Below, in pieces: positions 44,113 through 52,703 of a stretch of 64,000 nt of DNA (positions are counted from its first letter, which is position 1; every line of letters starts with the position of its first letter). The stretch comes from Kribbella rubisoli (GTDB lineage: Bacteria > Actinomycetota > Actinomycetes > Propionibacteriales > Kribbellaceae): contig NZ_SHKR01000016.1 in assembly GCF_004217145.1 (NCBI RefSeq), positions 528,852 through 592,851 on the forward strand, in the 5' to 3' direction. Both the position numbers and the translations under genes were made by a program. The notes below the pieces were generated by a model. The model was not told the origin of the DNA and ran no database searches. It was given only the letters and a program-made list of their open reading frames with translations.

Positions 44113-45096
44113 ATGATGGGGGACGTGATCGTGGACTGCGGGGTGTACGCCGAGGGGGAACGGCGGGATCTGCCCAAGGATCCCGAGACCGTTGCCCAGG
44201 CCATCGACGACGACCACGACTCGTTCGGGTGGATCGGGCTGCACGACCCGTCCGACGACGAGATGAAGCGGGTGCAGCGGCTGTTCAATCTGCACGATCT
44301 TGCCGTCGAGGACGCACTGCAGATCCACCAGCGGCCGAAGGTCGAGCGGTTCGGCGACATGATCCTCGTCGTACTGCGGACCCTCTGGTACGTCGACGAA
44401 GGTGACGCGGTCGAGACCGGCCAGGTGACGGCGTTCATCGGCCAGCGGTACGTCGTGACCGTGCGGCACGGGGAAGGCGGTGAGCTCGCCACCACGCGGC
44501 ACGAGCTTGAGGAGCGCGCGTCGATGCTCGGGCACGGGCCGGCCGCCGTACTGTGGGCGATCTGCGACGCGATCGTCGACCAGTACGAGACCGTCGCCGA
44601 ACAGGTCGAGTTCGACGTCGACGAGATCGAGAGCTCGGTGTTCTCGCCCGAGCGGACCAGCGACGCGGAGCGGATCTACCGGCTCAAGCGCGAGGTGCTC
44701 GAGATGCGTCGGGCGATCGATCCGCTGCGCGAGCCGATGGAGGAGTTCGCGCACGGCGTCGCCGGCCTCGGCCCGAAGGCGAGCCCGTTCTTCCGCGATG
44801 TCGCCGACCACCTCACCCGCGTCTCCGAGCAGACCGAGTCGATCGACATCCTGCTCCAGTCGGCGCTGAACGCACACCTCGCCCGGGTGTCCGTCCAGCA
44901 GAACGACGACATGCGAAAAATCTCAGCCTGGGTTGCCATCGCGGCGGTCCCCACGATGCTGGCGGGCATCTACGGCATGAACTTCGACAACATGCCCGAA
45001 CTCCGCTGGCACTTCGGCTACTACGCCGTCCTCCTCCTGATGGCCATCGTCTGCACCACCATGTACGCCTTCTTCCGCAAGGTCGGCTGGCTGTAG
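44113..45096 (+). CDS. corA: CorA-type magnesium/cobalt channel
   Basis: Homopentameric inner-membrane Mg2+ channel of 327 residues. A long cytoplasmic alpha/beta domain is followed by two C-terminal membrane segments; the pore signature YGMNFDNMPE closes the first. The chosen ATG is at 44113 (MMGDVIVDCG); an open frame from 44068 would overlap the divergent phosphatase start. No Mg riboswitch can fit in the short upstream region. Convergent with uppP across a hairpin. Confidence 0.93.
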   Translation: MMGDVIVDCGVYAEGERRDLPKDPETVAQAIDDDHDSFGWIGLHDPSDDEMKRVQRLFNLHDLAVEDALQIHQRPKVERFGDMILVVLRTLWYVDEGDAVETGQVTAFIGQRYVVTVRHGEGGELATTRHELEERASMLGHGPAAVLWAICDAIVDQYETVAEQVEFDVDEIESSVFSPERTSDAERIYRLKREVLEMRRAIDPLREPMEEFAHGVAGLGPKASPFFRDVADHLTRVSEQTESIDILLQSALNAHLARVSVQQNDDMRKISAWVAIAAVPTMLAGIYGMNFDNMPELRWHFGYYAVLLLMAIVCTTMYAFFRKVGWL

Positions 45097-45111
45097 GGGT
45101 TCTCCACTGGT

Positions 45112-45153
45112 GTTGCGCCTTCTCCCCCCTCACACGAGCAGAGAAGGCACAAC
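45112..45153. terminator. Terminator-like hairpin between corA and uppP
   Basis: Arms GTTGCGCCTTCTC (45112-45124) and GAGAAGGCACAAC (45141-45153) pair at 12 of 13 positions around a 16-base loop, between two convergent genes. Confidence 0.7.
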
Positions 45154-45187
45154 AGGAACGGATATCCCTCCGCGCGCCGGCGTCCGC

Positions 45188-45219
45188 GGGCGCGCGGGGT
45201 TGCGGGCGCGCGGGGTTGC
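45188..45219. repeat. 16-bp tandem duplication next to uppP stop
   Basis: GGGCGCGCGGGGTTGC occurs twice head to tail (45188-45203, 45204-45219), ending one base before the uppP stop codon. Confidence 0.85.
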
Positions 45220-45220
45220 G

Positions 45221-46048
45221 TCAGGTGGCGGTGATGGTGCTGGTGGCCAGGAGGATTACGAGGACTATGCCCAGTAGGACGCGGTAGAAGGCGAAGACCT
45301 CGATGGTGTGCTTGGCGACGAAGCGGAGCAGCCAGGCGATCGACGCGTACGCGACGACGAAGCTGACGACCGTGCCGACGAGCAGAGGCACGGCGCCTAC
45401 GGTGCCGTGGAGAGCGTCCTTCAGTTCATAGACGCCTGCGCCTACAAGCGCCGGGATGCCCAGCAGGAACGAGATTCTCGTCGCGGCTACTCGGTCCAGG
45501 CCTCGGAAGAGGCCGGCTGAGATTGTGGCGCCGGAGCGGGAGATGCCGGGGATCAGGGCCAGGCATTGGACCAGGCCCATGACGAGCGCATCGATGAACG
45601 TGATGCGGGTCAGCGGGCGTTCCTTGGTGCCGATGCGTTCCGCGGCGACCATTACGACCGACCAGCCGATCAGGGCGGCGGCGACCCACCACAGGCTGCG
45701 CAGCGGACCCGAGATCAGGTCGCGGGCGAGGAAGCCGACGATCACGATCGGAACGGAGCCGACGATGACGTACCAGCCCATGCGGTGGTCGAACTCGCCG
45801 CGGTGTTCGGGGTTCGCCAGGCCGCGGACCCAGGCGACCGCGATGCGGGAGATGTCTTTCCAGAAGTACAGGACGACCGCGGCGATCGCGCCGACCTGGA
45901 TCACCGCGGTGAAGCCGGTGATCGACGGGTCGTCGATCTTCAGGCCGAGCATCTTCGACACGATGGTCAGGTGCCCGGTGCTGGAGACCGGGAGGAATTC
46001 GGTCAGGCCCTCGACGATGCCGAGGATGATGGAGTCCCAGATCGTCAT
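45221..46048 (-). CDS. uppP: Undecaprenyl-diphosphatase UppP (BacA)
   Basis: Integral membrane phosphatase of 275 residues that recycles undecaprenyl diphosphate to the monophosphate carrier for peptidoglycan and other wall polymers; excess confers bacitracin resistance. Both active-site motifs are intact: GIVEGLTEFLPVSSTGH and IPGISRSGATISAGL. Its ATG overlaps the upstream oxidoreductase stop (TGATG). Confidence 0.95.
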   Translation of the reverse strand: MTIWDSIILGIVEGLTEFLPVSSTGHLTIVSKMLGLKIDDPSITGFTAVIQVGAIAAVVLYFWKDISRIAVAWVRGLANPEHRGEFDHRMGWYVIVGSVPIVIVGFLARDLISGPLRSLWWVAAALIGWSVVMVAAERIGTKERPLTRITFIDALVMGLVQCLALIPGISRSGATISAGLFRGLDRVAATRISFLLGIPALVGAGVYELKDALHGTVGAVPLLVGTVVSFVVAYASIAWLLRFVAKHTIEVFAFYRVLLGIVLVILLATSTITAT

Positions 46049-47100
46049 CAGCCCGCGACCCCGGACAGCTCGAGCGCCTCGGCGGCGGTGTGCAGGTCGG
46101 CGATCCGCTGCTCGACGGTCGACGCGAACGGCGTCACCGCGACCGTCGTCGCCCCGGCCTCGGCGTACGCCGTGAGCTTCTCGGCCATCCGCTCCTTCGA
46201 ACCGAGCAGCGAGATCGAGTCCAGGAACCCGAACGGTACGGCGGCCATCGCCTCGCGGTGCTTCTTGGCCAGGTACAGGTCCTGGATCTGCTTGGCCTCC
46301 TCGGCGTACCCCATCCGGACCGCGAGTGCGTTGTAGAAGTTCTTCTCCCGGCTGCCCATGCCGCCGATGTACAGCGCGGCGTACCCGCGGACCGGGTCGG
46401 CCGCGACCTGCAGGTCGTCCCCGGTCATCAGCGGCGTGGAAACCACCACGTCGAAGCCGTCGAGACCGAGCTGACGGGCTTGCCGGCCCGCCTTGATGTG
46501 CGTCAACTGCTCTCCCAGGTAGGCAGGATCGTTCAGGATGCCGAGCCAGCCGTCGGCGATCTCGCCGGCCAGCTCGAGGTTCTTCGGACCGACCGCCGCC
46601 AGGTACACCGGCACGTGGTCGCGGATCGGCCGCACGGTCAGTTTCAGCGCCTTGCCCGGTCCGTCGGGCAGCGGCAAGGTGAAGTGCTTCCCCTCGTACG
46701 CGACGGTCTCACGCCGGAGGGCCGCGTTCACGATGTCAACGTACTCACGGGTCCTGAGCAGAGGCTGAGAGAAACGGACACCGTGCCAACCCTCCGAAAC
46801 CTGCGGCCCCGACACGCCGAGACCCAGCCGGAACCGGCCGTTCGACAGCCGGTCCAGCGTGGCTGCGGTCATCGCGGTCATGGCCGGCGTCCGGGCCGGG
46901 ATCTGGAAAACGGCCGCGCCGACGTCGATCGTGGTGGTCTGGGCGGCGATCCAGCTGAGCAGCGTGGCCGCGTCCGAGCCGTACGCCTCCGCGGCCCAGG
47001 TGACAGCGAAGCCGAGTGCCTCGGCCTCCCTCACCAGCCTCAGGTGATCGAGATGGTCGTCGCCGCCGAAGACGAAGCCGATGTTGAGTCCGAGTCGCAT
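46048..47100 (-). CDS. LLM-class F420-dependent oxidoreductase
   Basis: Luciferase-like (beta/alpha)8-barrel protein of 350 residues, in the group that usually uses coenzyme F420. It starts MRLGLNIGFVFGGDD at the ATG at 47100; an open frame further up adds 25 unlikely residues. Motifs include AEAYGSDAATLLSWIAAQT, GRFRLGLGVSGPQVSEGWHG and AAVGPKNLELAGEIADGWL, typical of the LLM F420 family. The substrate is unknown. It is coupled to uppP, and divergent from the aldo/keto reductase gene. Confidence 0.9.
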   Translation of the reverse strand: MRLGLNIGFVFGGDDHLDHLRLVREAEALGFAVTWAAEAYGSDAATLLSWIAAQTTTIDVGAAVFQIPARTPAMTAMTAATLDRLSNGRFRLGLGVSGPQVSEGWHGVRFSQPLLRTREYVDIVNAALRRETVAYEGKHFTLPLPDGPGKALKLTVRPIRDHVPVYLAAVGPKNLELAGEIADGWLGILNDPAYLGEQLTHIKAGRQARQLGLDGFDVVVSTPLMTGDDLQVAADPVRGYAALYIGGMGSREKNFYNALAVRMGYAEEAKQIQDLYLAKKHREAMAAVPFGFLDSISLLGSKERMAEKLTAYAEAGATTVAVTPFASTVEQRIADLHTAAEALELSGVAG

Positions 47101-47151
47101 GACTGGCGAGCCTAGCGAGAGGTTGTCGGTGGGCCGCAATAGGCTCGGGTC

Positions 47152-48093
47152 ATGCAGCAGCGCTATCTCGGTCACAGTGGACTGGCGGTGAGCAGGCTAA
47201 GCCTGGGCACCATGTCGTGGGGCCGGGACACCGATGAGCATGAGGCGCGTGAGCAGCTGGCGGCGTTCGTGTCCGCGGGCGGGACGCTGATCGACACGGC
47301 CGCGGCGTACGGCGATGGTGACAGCGAGCTGCTGATCGGGTCGCTGCTCGGCGACGTGGTCGACCGCGACGACCTGGTGATCGCGACCAAGGCGGGGTTC
47401 AGCGTCCGCCGGGGCGAGCGGATCACCGACACCTCCCGCGGCGCCCTGCTGCGCGACCTCGAGGGCTCGCTGCGCCGGATGAACGTCGACCACATCGATC
47501 TCTGGCAGCTGCACACCTGGTCCGACGACGTCCCGCTGGAGGAAACGCTCTCCGCGCTGGATCACGCGGTCACCTCCGGCAAGGTGCGGTACGTCGGGAT
47601 CTCGAACTACGCGGGCTGGAAGTCCGCCCGGGCCGTCACCTGGCAGCAGGCGTGGCCGGGCCGCGCGATCCCGGTGTCGAACCAGGTGGAGTACTCGCTG
47701 CTCGCCCGGGACGCCGAGGTCGACGCACTCCGCGCTGCCGCCGGGCTCGGGATCGGCGTCCTGGCGTGGTCCCCGCTTGGCCGCGGTGTATTGACCGGGA
47801 AGTACCGGACGGGCATCCCGGCGGACTCCCGGGCGGCATCTCAGCATCTGTCCAGATTCGTCGACCCCTACCTCGACGCCCGGTCTTCGGGCATCGTGGA
47901 GGCGGTCGCGCGAGCCGCCGACGGACTCGGCTGGACCCCGCTCGAGGTCGCGCTGACCTGGGTGCGGGACCGGCCCGGCGTGTCGGCAGCCATCGTCGGA
48001 GCCCGGACTGCGCTGCAATTGAAGTCGGTGCTCGGAGTGGAGGAACTCACCCTGCCGCCCGCGATCGCCGCGGCGCTGGAGGATGTTTCGTGA
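47152..48093 (+). CDS. Aldo/keto reductase
   Basis: NADP(H)-dependent TIM-barrel reductase of 313 residues. The catalytic tetrad is visible: Asp in LIDTAAAYGDGDSE with its Tyr, Lys in VIATKAGFS and His in DLWQLHTWSDD. VGISNYAGW and the C-terminal cofactor loop GARTALQLKSVL complete the family pattern. Substrate open. A small DUF5703 gene follows after 32 bases on the same strand. Confidence 0.92.
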   Translation: MQQRYLGHSGLAVSRLSLGTMSWGRDTDEHEAREQLAAFVSAGGTLIDTAAAYGDGDSELLIGSLLGDVVDRDDLVIATKAGFSVRRGERITDTSRGALLRDLEGSLRRMNVDHIDLWQLHTWSDDVPLEETLSALDHAVTSGKVRYVGISNYAGWKSARAVTWQQAWPGRAIPVSNQVEYSLLARDAEVDALRAAAGLGIGVLAWSPLGRGVLTGKYRTGIPADSRAASQHLSRFVDPYLDARSSGIVEAVARAADGLGWTPLEVALTWVRDRPGVSAAIVGARTALQLKSVLGVEELTLPPAIAAALEDVS

Positions 48094-48125
48094 GGGTTTG
48101 GTTGTTCCCGTAGGTGGAGGTGCGG

Positions 48126-48311
48126 ATGGCCGAATACGAGCTGCAGCAGTTCGAGGTGTCCAGGACGGAGTCCCGCGGTGCGGTGCGCAGGTTGCTCACC
48201 GAGCACGCGGAGTACGGCGGGTGGGAGCTTGCCCGTCTTCGTCGCTATCCCGACGGCACCCGCCGCGTCTGGCTCCGCCGCCGCATCATCCGCGTGATGC
48301 GGACCCTCTGA
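48126..48311 (+). CDS. DUF5703 small protein
   Basis: Basic protein of 61 residues: MAEYELQQFEVSRTESRGAV, then RRLLTEHAEYGGWELAR and a very Arg-rich end (YPDGTRRVWLRRRIIRV). Matches a family of small actinobacterial proteins found next to aldo/keto reductases. GGAGG five bases upstream sets the ATG at 48126. Its last 26 bases overlap the convergent LuxR-type gene. Function unknown; the basic tail suggests nucleic-acid or membrane contact. Confidence 0.82.
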   Translation: MAEYELQQFEVSRTESRGAVRRLLTEHAEYGGWELARLRRYPDGTRRVWLRRRIIRVMRTL

Positions 48312-49347
48312 GCAACACACTCACCAGCTCGCGTCGGCTCCCGACGCCGACCTTGTCGAACGACGCCCGCGCGTGCTCCTGCACGGTGTGTGGCGACAGG
48401 CACAACCGCTCGACGATCTGCCGCGTGGAGTACCCGCGCAACAAGAGTTCCGTGACCCGCTGCTGAGCCGGCGTGAGTCCATGCAGATCCAGCAGCAAGG
48501 ACCCCAGCTGAGCTGGTGTCACCGGCTCGATCACGACGACAATCCGCCCCTCGTCCCCCAGCCGCGACGCCTGAAGCTGTAACCAGTCGCCAGCCCGCGT
48601 CCTGACCTTCAGCCTCGCCGTCGCCTGGTCGAGCTGCATCCGCGCGGCCACCGACCGGACGGCAACGGGCAGCTCATCCGCCGAGCCGAGCTCTGCGAGC
48701 CAGTGATCCGCCTCGACGCTCGACGACTGCATCCGGAGCCTGGTGTCCAGCACCACCACCCCCGGCCCGACTCGCGGCCCACCGGCATACCATACGGTAT
48801 GGTCTGTCGGTCCCGGCCCGGGCTCCCGCGCCTCGAAGGCGGTGGGGCGGAGTCCGAGACGCAGGCCCTCGCCGAGGTGCGGCGCGAGGCGGCGTACCAA
48901 CTGAACCTCCTGCTCCGCGAAACCCGCCTCTGCGGTCTCGCGGTGGAGACACAGGACGCCCCAGCAGCGGCCGTTCGACATCAGCGCGGCGCGGAGTTCG
49001 TCGCCGAGACCGAGCGGGCGCATCAACTCGACGTACCGCGGGCTGCTCCCCCAGTCGCCCTTCGTCGCCTGGCCCAGCGACCGCACCGGATCGCGGCCGC
49101 CGGCCAGTACGGCGAACTTGTTCACGTCGTCCTGCCCGAACTCGTTCGCGATGAACTGCTCGGTGATCGCACCGAGCGGCTCGTCGACCATCGCCGACGT
49201 GAACAGCACCGTCGCCGGGTCCACCGTCGCGAAGAACGCCGCGTCGACCGTCAGCACACCCCGCAGCCGCGCGAGCACTTCGGACCGCAATTGATCGGCG
49301 TCCAGCCCCGCGTAACAGCGCTGGATCAGCACCTCCAGGCGATCCAT
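48286..49347 (-). CDS. LuxR-type transcriptional regulator with GAF-like sensor domain
   Basis: Regulator of 353 residues. The first about 160 residues look like a GAF domain (AAFFATVDPATVLFTSAM, GRCWGVLCLHRETAEAGF); a middle PAS-like part follows, and the C-terminus is a LuxR helix-turn-helix (LTPAQQRVTELLLRGYSTRQ and LCLSPHTVQEHARASFDKVG). No receiver domain, so it senses a ligand directly or is constitutive. Targets unknown; the neighbouring SnoaL-like gene lies 28 bases upstream on the same strand and could be a partner. Confidence 0.9.
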   Translation of the reverse strand: MDRLEVLIQRCYAGLDADQLRSEVLARLRGVLTVDAAFFATVDPATVLFTSAMVDEPLGAITEQFIANEFGQDDVNKFAVLAGGRDPVRSLGQATKGDWGSSPRYVELMRPLGLGDELRAALMSNGRCWGVLCLHRETAEAGFAEQEVQLVRRLAPHLGEGLRLGLRPTAFEAREPGPGPTDHTVWYAGGPRVGPGVVVLDTRLRMQSSSVEADHWLAELGSADELPVAVRSVAARMQLDQATARLKVRTRAGDWLQLQASRLGDEGRIVVVIEPVTPAQLGSLLLDLHGLTPAQQRVTELLLRGYSTRQIVERLCLSPHTVQEHARASFDKVGVGSRRELVSVLLRGSASRG

Positions 49348-49375
49348 CGTCCCCCACCCCGCCCCGCCCCCATGG

Positions 49376-49792
49376 TCAGGATGCTACGCCGAGTTGCCGC
49401 TGGAATCCGAGGTCGTCGAGCAGACCCCAGCGTTCGACGATCAGGCCGTCCCGGAGCCGCCAGATGTTGATCCCCGGCAGGCTGAGCGCCTTGCCGGTCG
49501 GCGGCACGCCCATCACCTCGCCGCGGTGCGTCCCGGCGGCCGTGAACCGCTCGACGACGAGGTCGCCCTCCGCGATCAGCGCGTGCGTGTCGCTGTGCCA
49601 GTCCGGGAACGCGGCCCGGATCATCTTCCCGGCGTCCCGCATCCCCTCGCGGTCCGGCGTCACGCCGAACGGCGGGTCGTGGTTGATGAAGTCCTCGGCC
49701 AGGTGGGTGTCCACGGCACCGAGGTCCCCTTTGGTGAACAGTCCGTCGATGAAGTCATTGACGACGGTTTTGTTGCTCTCTGTTGTGCTCAT
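49376..49792 (-). CDS. SnoaL-like ester cyclase/polyketide cyclase-family protein
   Basis: NTF2-fold protein of 138 residues of the SnoaL-like group. Typical features are VVNDFIDGLFTKGDL, LAEDFINHDPPFG, FPDWHSDTHALIAEGDLVV and the C-terminal GINIWRLRDGLIVERW. Most such proteins in non-producing loci have no known substrate, and no polyketide genes are here. It is divergent from the marR-type gene. Confidence 0.88.
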   Translation of the reverse strand: MSTTESNKTVVNDFIDGLFTKGDLGAVDTHLAEDFINHDPPFGVTPDREGMRDAGKMIRAAFPDWHSDTHALIAEGDLVVERFTAAGTHRGEVMGVPPTGKALSLPGINIWRLRDGLIVERWGLLDDLGFQRQLGVAS

Positions 49793-49860
49793 GACTCGAT
49801 CGTGCGCGGGTCCGGATCCCGGCTGTACCCCGATTAGTTGGGGTTCTGCCGATGAAATAT

Positions 49861-49873
49861 CTCTGCGACAGAG
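49861..49873. promoter_or_regulatory. Palindrome before marR-drrAB, probable MarR operator
   Basis: CTCTG-CGA-CAGAG, extending with one mismatch to seven-base arms, 14 bases upstream of the GTG start. It lies between divergent genes (SnoaL-like and MarR) and fits autoregulation by a MarR dimer. Confidence 0.5.
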
Positions 49874-49887
49874 GTAATCTCGGAGAC

Positions 49888-50352
49888 GTGACCGAGACCC
49901 TCGCCGAGGACCTGCTGGCTGCGATCGGGCTGGTACGCCGCCGGCTACGTCGTTCCGCGGGCCGGCCGTTGGCGCTCAGCACGCTGACCGGCTCGCAGGC
50001 GGAGCTGGTACGGCTCGTGCGACGCAATCCGGGCATCTCCGTCGCCGAGGCCGCCGCCGAGCTCGGCCTCGTCGCGAACACGGTGTCAACCCTGGTCGGC
50101 CAGCTCACCGAGCGCCGCATGCTGCTGCGCGCACCCGACGAGGCGGACCGCCGGGTCGCCCGCCTGACCCTGACCGAACCGGCCCGCGAGCAGGTCGAGG
50201 CCTGGCGCGACCGCCGCGCCGCCCTCGTCAACGAAGCCCTCGACGGTCTCACCGCTGACGACCGTGACGCATTGCGGGCTGCTCTTCCGGTTCTCGACAA
50301 GCTCGCCGAGCGCCTCACCCCAACCGAGCAGAACGTCAAGGAGCGCGTATGA
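49888..50352 (+). CDS. MarR-family regulator of the adjacent DrrAB-type exporter
   Basis: Winged-helix repressor of 154 residues: LSTLTGSQAELVRLVRRNPG, the recognition helix AAAELGLVANTVSTLVGQL and the wing LLRAPDEADRRVARLTLT. The GTG at 49888 is preferred over an ATG at 49852, because GGAG precedes it and the palindrome lies in the stretch that the longer form would translate. The stop overlaps the ATPase ATG (ATGA), so regulator and transporter form one operon. Confidence 0.87.
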   Translation: MTETLAEDLLAAIGLVRRRLRRSAGRPLALSTLTGSQAELVRLVRRNPGISVAEAAAELGLVANTVSTLVGQLTERRMLLRAPDEADRRVARLTLTEPAREQVEAWRDRRAALVNEALDGLTADDRDALRAALPVLDKLAERLTPTEQNVKERV

Positions 50353-51176
50353 GTGCCGAAACCGCGTCACCAGCAGTGCCGGCCGCAGAGATCGCCGGGC
50401 TGAGTCACCGGTTCGGCGACCATCTCGCCGTCGACAGCCTTGACCTGACCGTCGCGCCCGGCGAGTGCTTCGGTCTGCTCGGCCCGAACGGCGCCGGGAA
50501 GACGACCACCCTTCGGGTGCTCAACACGCTCTATCCGCCGCAGTCGGGCACGGTCCGCGTCTTCGGCCTCGATGTGCGCAGGGATGCCATGTCTGTACGG
50601 CGGATGCTCGGCTACGTGCCACAGCAGTTGTCGATCGAGGGAGCGCTGACCGGCCGCGAGAACGTGTCGTGGTTCGCGCGGCTGTTCGACGTACCGCGGC
50701 GTGAACGGGCGGCGCGCGTGGCCGAAGTACTGGAGATCGTTGATCTGACAGATGCAGCGGACCGGCTCGCGTCGACGTACTCCGGCGGGATGGTACGGCG
50801 CCTCGAGCTCGCGCAGGCGCTGGTGAACCGGCCCGCGCTGCTCGTGCTCGACGAGCCGACGGTCGGGCTGGATCCGGTCGCGCGGGACTCGGTGTGGGCG
50901 CGGGTCCAGGACATGCAGGAGCGGTACGGGATGACCGTGCTGCTGACCACGCACTACATGGAGGAGGCCGACATCCTCTGCGACCGGGTTGCGCTGATGC
51001 ACCTGGGTCGGCTGCGGGCTCTCGGCTCACCGACTGATCTGAAAGCCGAGCTCGGTCCCGAGGCGAGCCTCGAGGACGTGTTCCGCCACCACACCGGCGA
51101 AAGCCTCGCGGCTTCGGAGAAGGGAGGCCTGCGCGATGTCCGTGGCACCCGTCGCACCGCCCAGCGCATGGGTTGA
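50349..51176 (+). CDS. ABC-2 type exporter ATPase, DrrA-like
   Basis: ATPase of 275 residues of the daunorubicin-resistance type. Walker A is GPNGAGKTTTLRVLNTL, signature YSGGMVRRLELAQAL, Walker B LLVLDEPTVGLDP and H-loop LLTTHYMEEAD. The C-terminal about 40 residues include EASLEDVFRHHTGE, a common DrrA-like end. It overlaps the MarR gene by four bases and the permease gene by 41 bases. Confidence 0.93.
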   Translation: MSAETASPAVPAAEIAGLSHRFGDHLAVDSLDLTVAPGECFGLLGPNGAGKTTTLRVLNTLYPPQSGTVRVFGLDVRRDAMSVRRMLGYVPQQLSIEGALTGRENVSWFARLFDVPRRERAARVAEVLEIVDLTDAADRLASTYSGGMVRRLELAQALVNRPALLVLDEPTVGLDPVARDSVWARVQDMQERYGMTVLLTTHYMEEADILCDRVALMHLGRLRALGSPTDLKAELGPEASLEDVFRHHTGESLAASEKGGLRDVRGTRRTAQRMG

Positions 51177-51954
51177 TTCGCGGCCGCGAGCTGCGCTCCG
51201 GCTGTTGTCCAGGATCGGCACGTTCTGCCTGATCGAGCTGCAGAAGCTGCGGCACGACCGGACCGAGCTGATCACGCGCGCGATCCAGCCGATCCTGTGG
51301 CTGGTGATCTTCGGCCAGACGTTCAGCCGGATCCGCGCGATCCCGACCGGCAACGTCCCGTACCTCGACTACCTCGCGCCGGGCATCATCGCCCAGTCGG
51401 CGCTGTTCGTCGCGATCTTCTACGGCATCCAGATCATCTGGGAACGCGACGCCGGCATCCTCACCAAGCTCCTCGTCACGCCCAGCCCTCGCTCTGCTCT
51501 CGTTGCAGGCAAGGCGTTCGCGGCCGGCGTCCGGACGATCTCGCAGGCGATCGTCGTCATCATCGTCGCCGCACTGCTCGGCGTCAGCCTGACGTGGAAC
51601 CCGCTGAAGCTGCTTGCGGTGCTCGTGGTCGTCGTACTGGGTGCGGCGTTCTTCTCGTGCCTGTCGATGACCATCGCCGGCCTGGTACTGCGCCGCGACC
51701 GCCTGATGGGTATCGGCCAGGCGATCACGATGCCGCTGTTCTTCGCGTCGAGCGCGCTGTATCCGATCGCGATCATGCCCGCCTGGCTGAAGGTCCTGAG
51801 CCACGCGAACCCGCTGACCTACGAAGTAAGCGCCCTCCGCGGCCTACTCATCGGCCAACCCACCAACTACTGGCTCGACTTCGGCGTCCTGATCGTCGCC
51901 GCGATCGCAGGCATCTGCGCGGCGTCCGCCTTGCTCAGCCGGCTGGCGCGTTAG
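51136..51954 (+). CDS. ABC-2 type exporter permease, DrrB-like
   Basis: Membrane partner of the preceding ATPase, 272 residues with six expected membrane segments. The typical ABC-2 region is NVPYLDYLAPGIIAQSALFV and the later SALYPIAIMPAWLKVLSHANPL, here split. The ATG at 51136 lies inside the ATPase gene; a later start is possible but would cut the N-terminal helix. Substrate: drug or lipid. No biosynthetic cluster is attached. Convergent with a GNAT gene, overlapping by four bases. Confidence 0.9.
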   Translation: MSVAPVAPPSAWVDSRPRAALRLLSRIGTFCLIELQKLRHDRTELITRAIQPILWLVIFGQTFSRIRAIPTGNVPYLDYLAPGIIAQSALFVAIFYGIQIIWERDAGILTKLLVTPSPRSALVAGKAFAAGVRTISQAIVVIIVAALLGVSLTWNPLKLLAVLVVVVLGAAFFSCLSMTIAGLVLRRDRLMGIGQAITMPLFFASSALYPIAIMPAWLKVLSHANPLTYEVSALRGLLIGQPTNYWLDFGVLIVAAIAGICAASALLSRLAR

Positions 51955-52703
51955 AGGTCGTGGCGGACCCAGACGTTGGGTTCGACGTAGACGGCGTGGT
52001 TGTGGCGGACGTCTACGTGGACGGGGACCAGTGCCTTGGGTACGACGACGTCGCCGGTCGTGTCGAACGGGAGACCCGTCCAGCCGCGCCATTCGTCGAG
52101 GGTGCCGGCGATGACCATCGAGCGTGGGGCGACCTGGAGGATCGTGCCGCCGGCTTTGACGTGGACGCGCAGCCACGGGTCCTCGGGTAGACCGTCCGAC
52201 CGCAGTTTCTCGACGTACTGCGTCATCGGTTGGTGCGGGTCGGTCTTGCCGTTCGGGCGGACCGGGGCGTAGAGGGTGGTGTGGCCCTTGGCCTTGACCG
52301 CCTGGCGCATCGCGTCGAGCATCGCGTGGGACAACCCGCGACCCTGATGCGACGGACGGATCAGGATCTCCAGAGCGCTCGACACGTTCGGCTCCCGGCC
52401 GTGACGCCGGTCGGCGAAGCCCCACTGGAGGACCCGGTCCCAGCCGTCGGCGGGCAACTCCTGACGGTCCTCGTCCGGGTAGACGAACGGGATACTCCGG
52501 CCGTGCGCGACCGGCTCGCCGTCCTCGGTCGCCACCAGGCACTGGTCGGGGAAGTTCGCCGCCACCTGACCCATCAGCGCGTTGCCGATGGGGTCGTTGA
52601 ACATGAACTTCGGCCAGGTGTCGGCGAACTCGTACATCCGCTGGAGGTACTCAGGCCGCTCTGCCAACGTGGTGATCACGATCGCTCGACTGTTCTCTGG
52701 CAT
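51951..52703 (-). CDS. GNAT-family N-acetyltransferase
   Basis: Acetyl-CoA-dependent transferase of 250 residues. The acetyl-CoA site is LEILIRPSHQGRGLSHAMLD (the R/Q-x2-G-x-G/A pattern), and the C-terminal region PWLRVHVKAGGTILQVAPRS is shared with a group of longer GNATs. The substrate is unknown. Its start lies 53 bases inside the end of the upstream MFS gene, so the two are co-transcribed. Confidence 0.85.
   Translation of the reverse strand: MPENSRAIVITTLAERPEYLQRMYEFADTWPKFMFNDPIGNALMGQVAANFPDQCLVATEDGEPVAHGRSIPFVYPDEDRQELPADGWDRVLQWGFADRRHGREPNVSSALEILIRPSHQGRGLSHAMLDAMRQAVKAKGHTTLYAPVRPNGKTDPHQPMTQYVEKLRSDGLPEDPWLRVHVKAGGTILQVAPRSMVIAGTLDEWRGWTGLPFDTTGDVVVPKALVPVHVDVRHNHAVYVEPNVWVRHDL

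Noticed and set aside
50349-51954. Self-resistance genes of an antibiotic cluster
   Set aside because: DrrAB-type transporters are widespread and no polyketide or peptide synthase is nearby.
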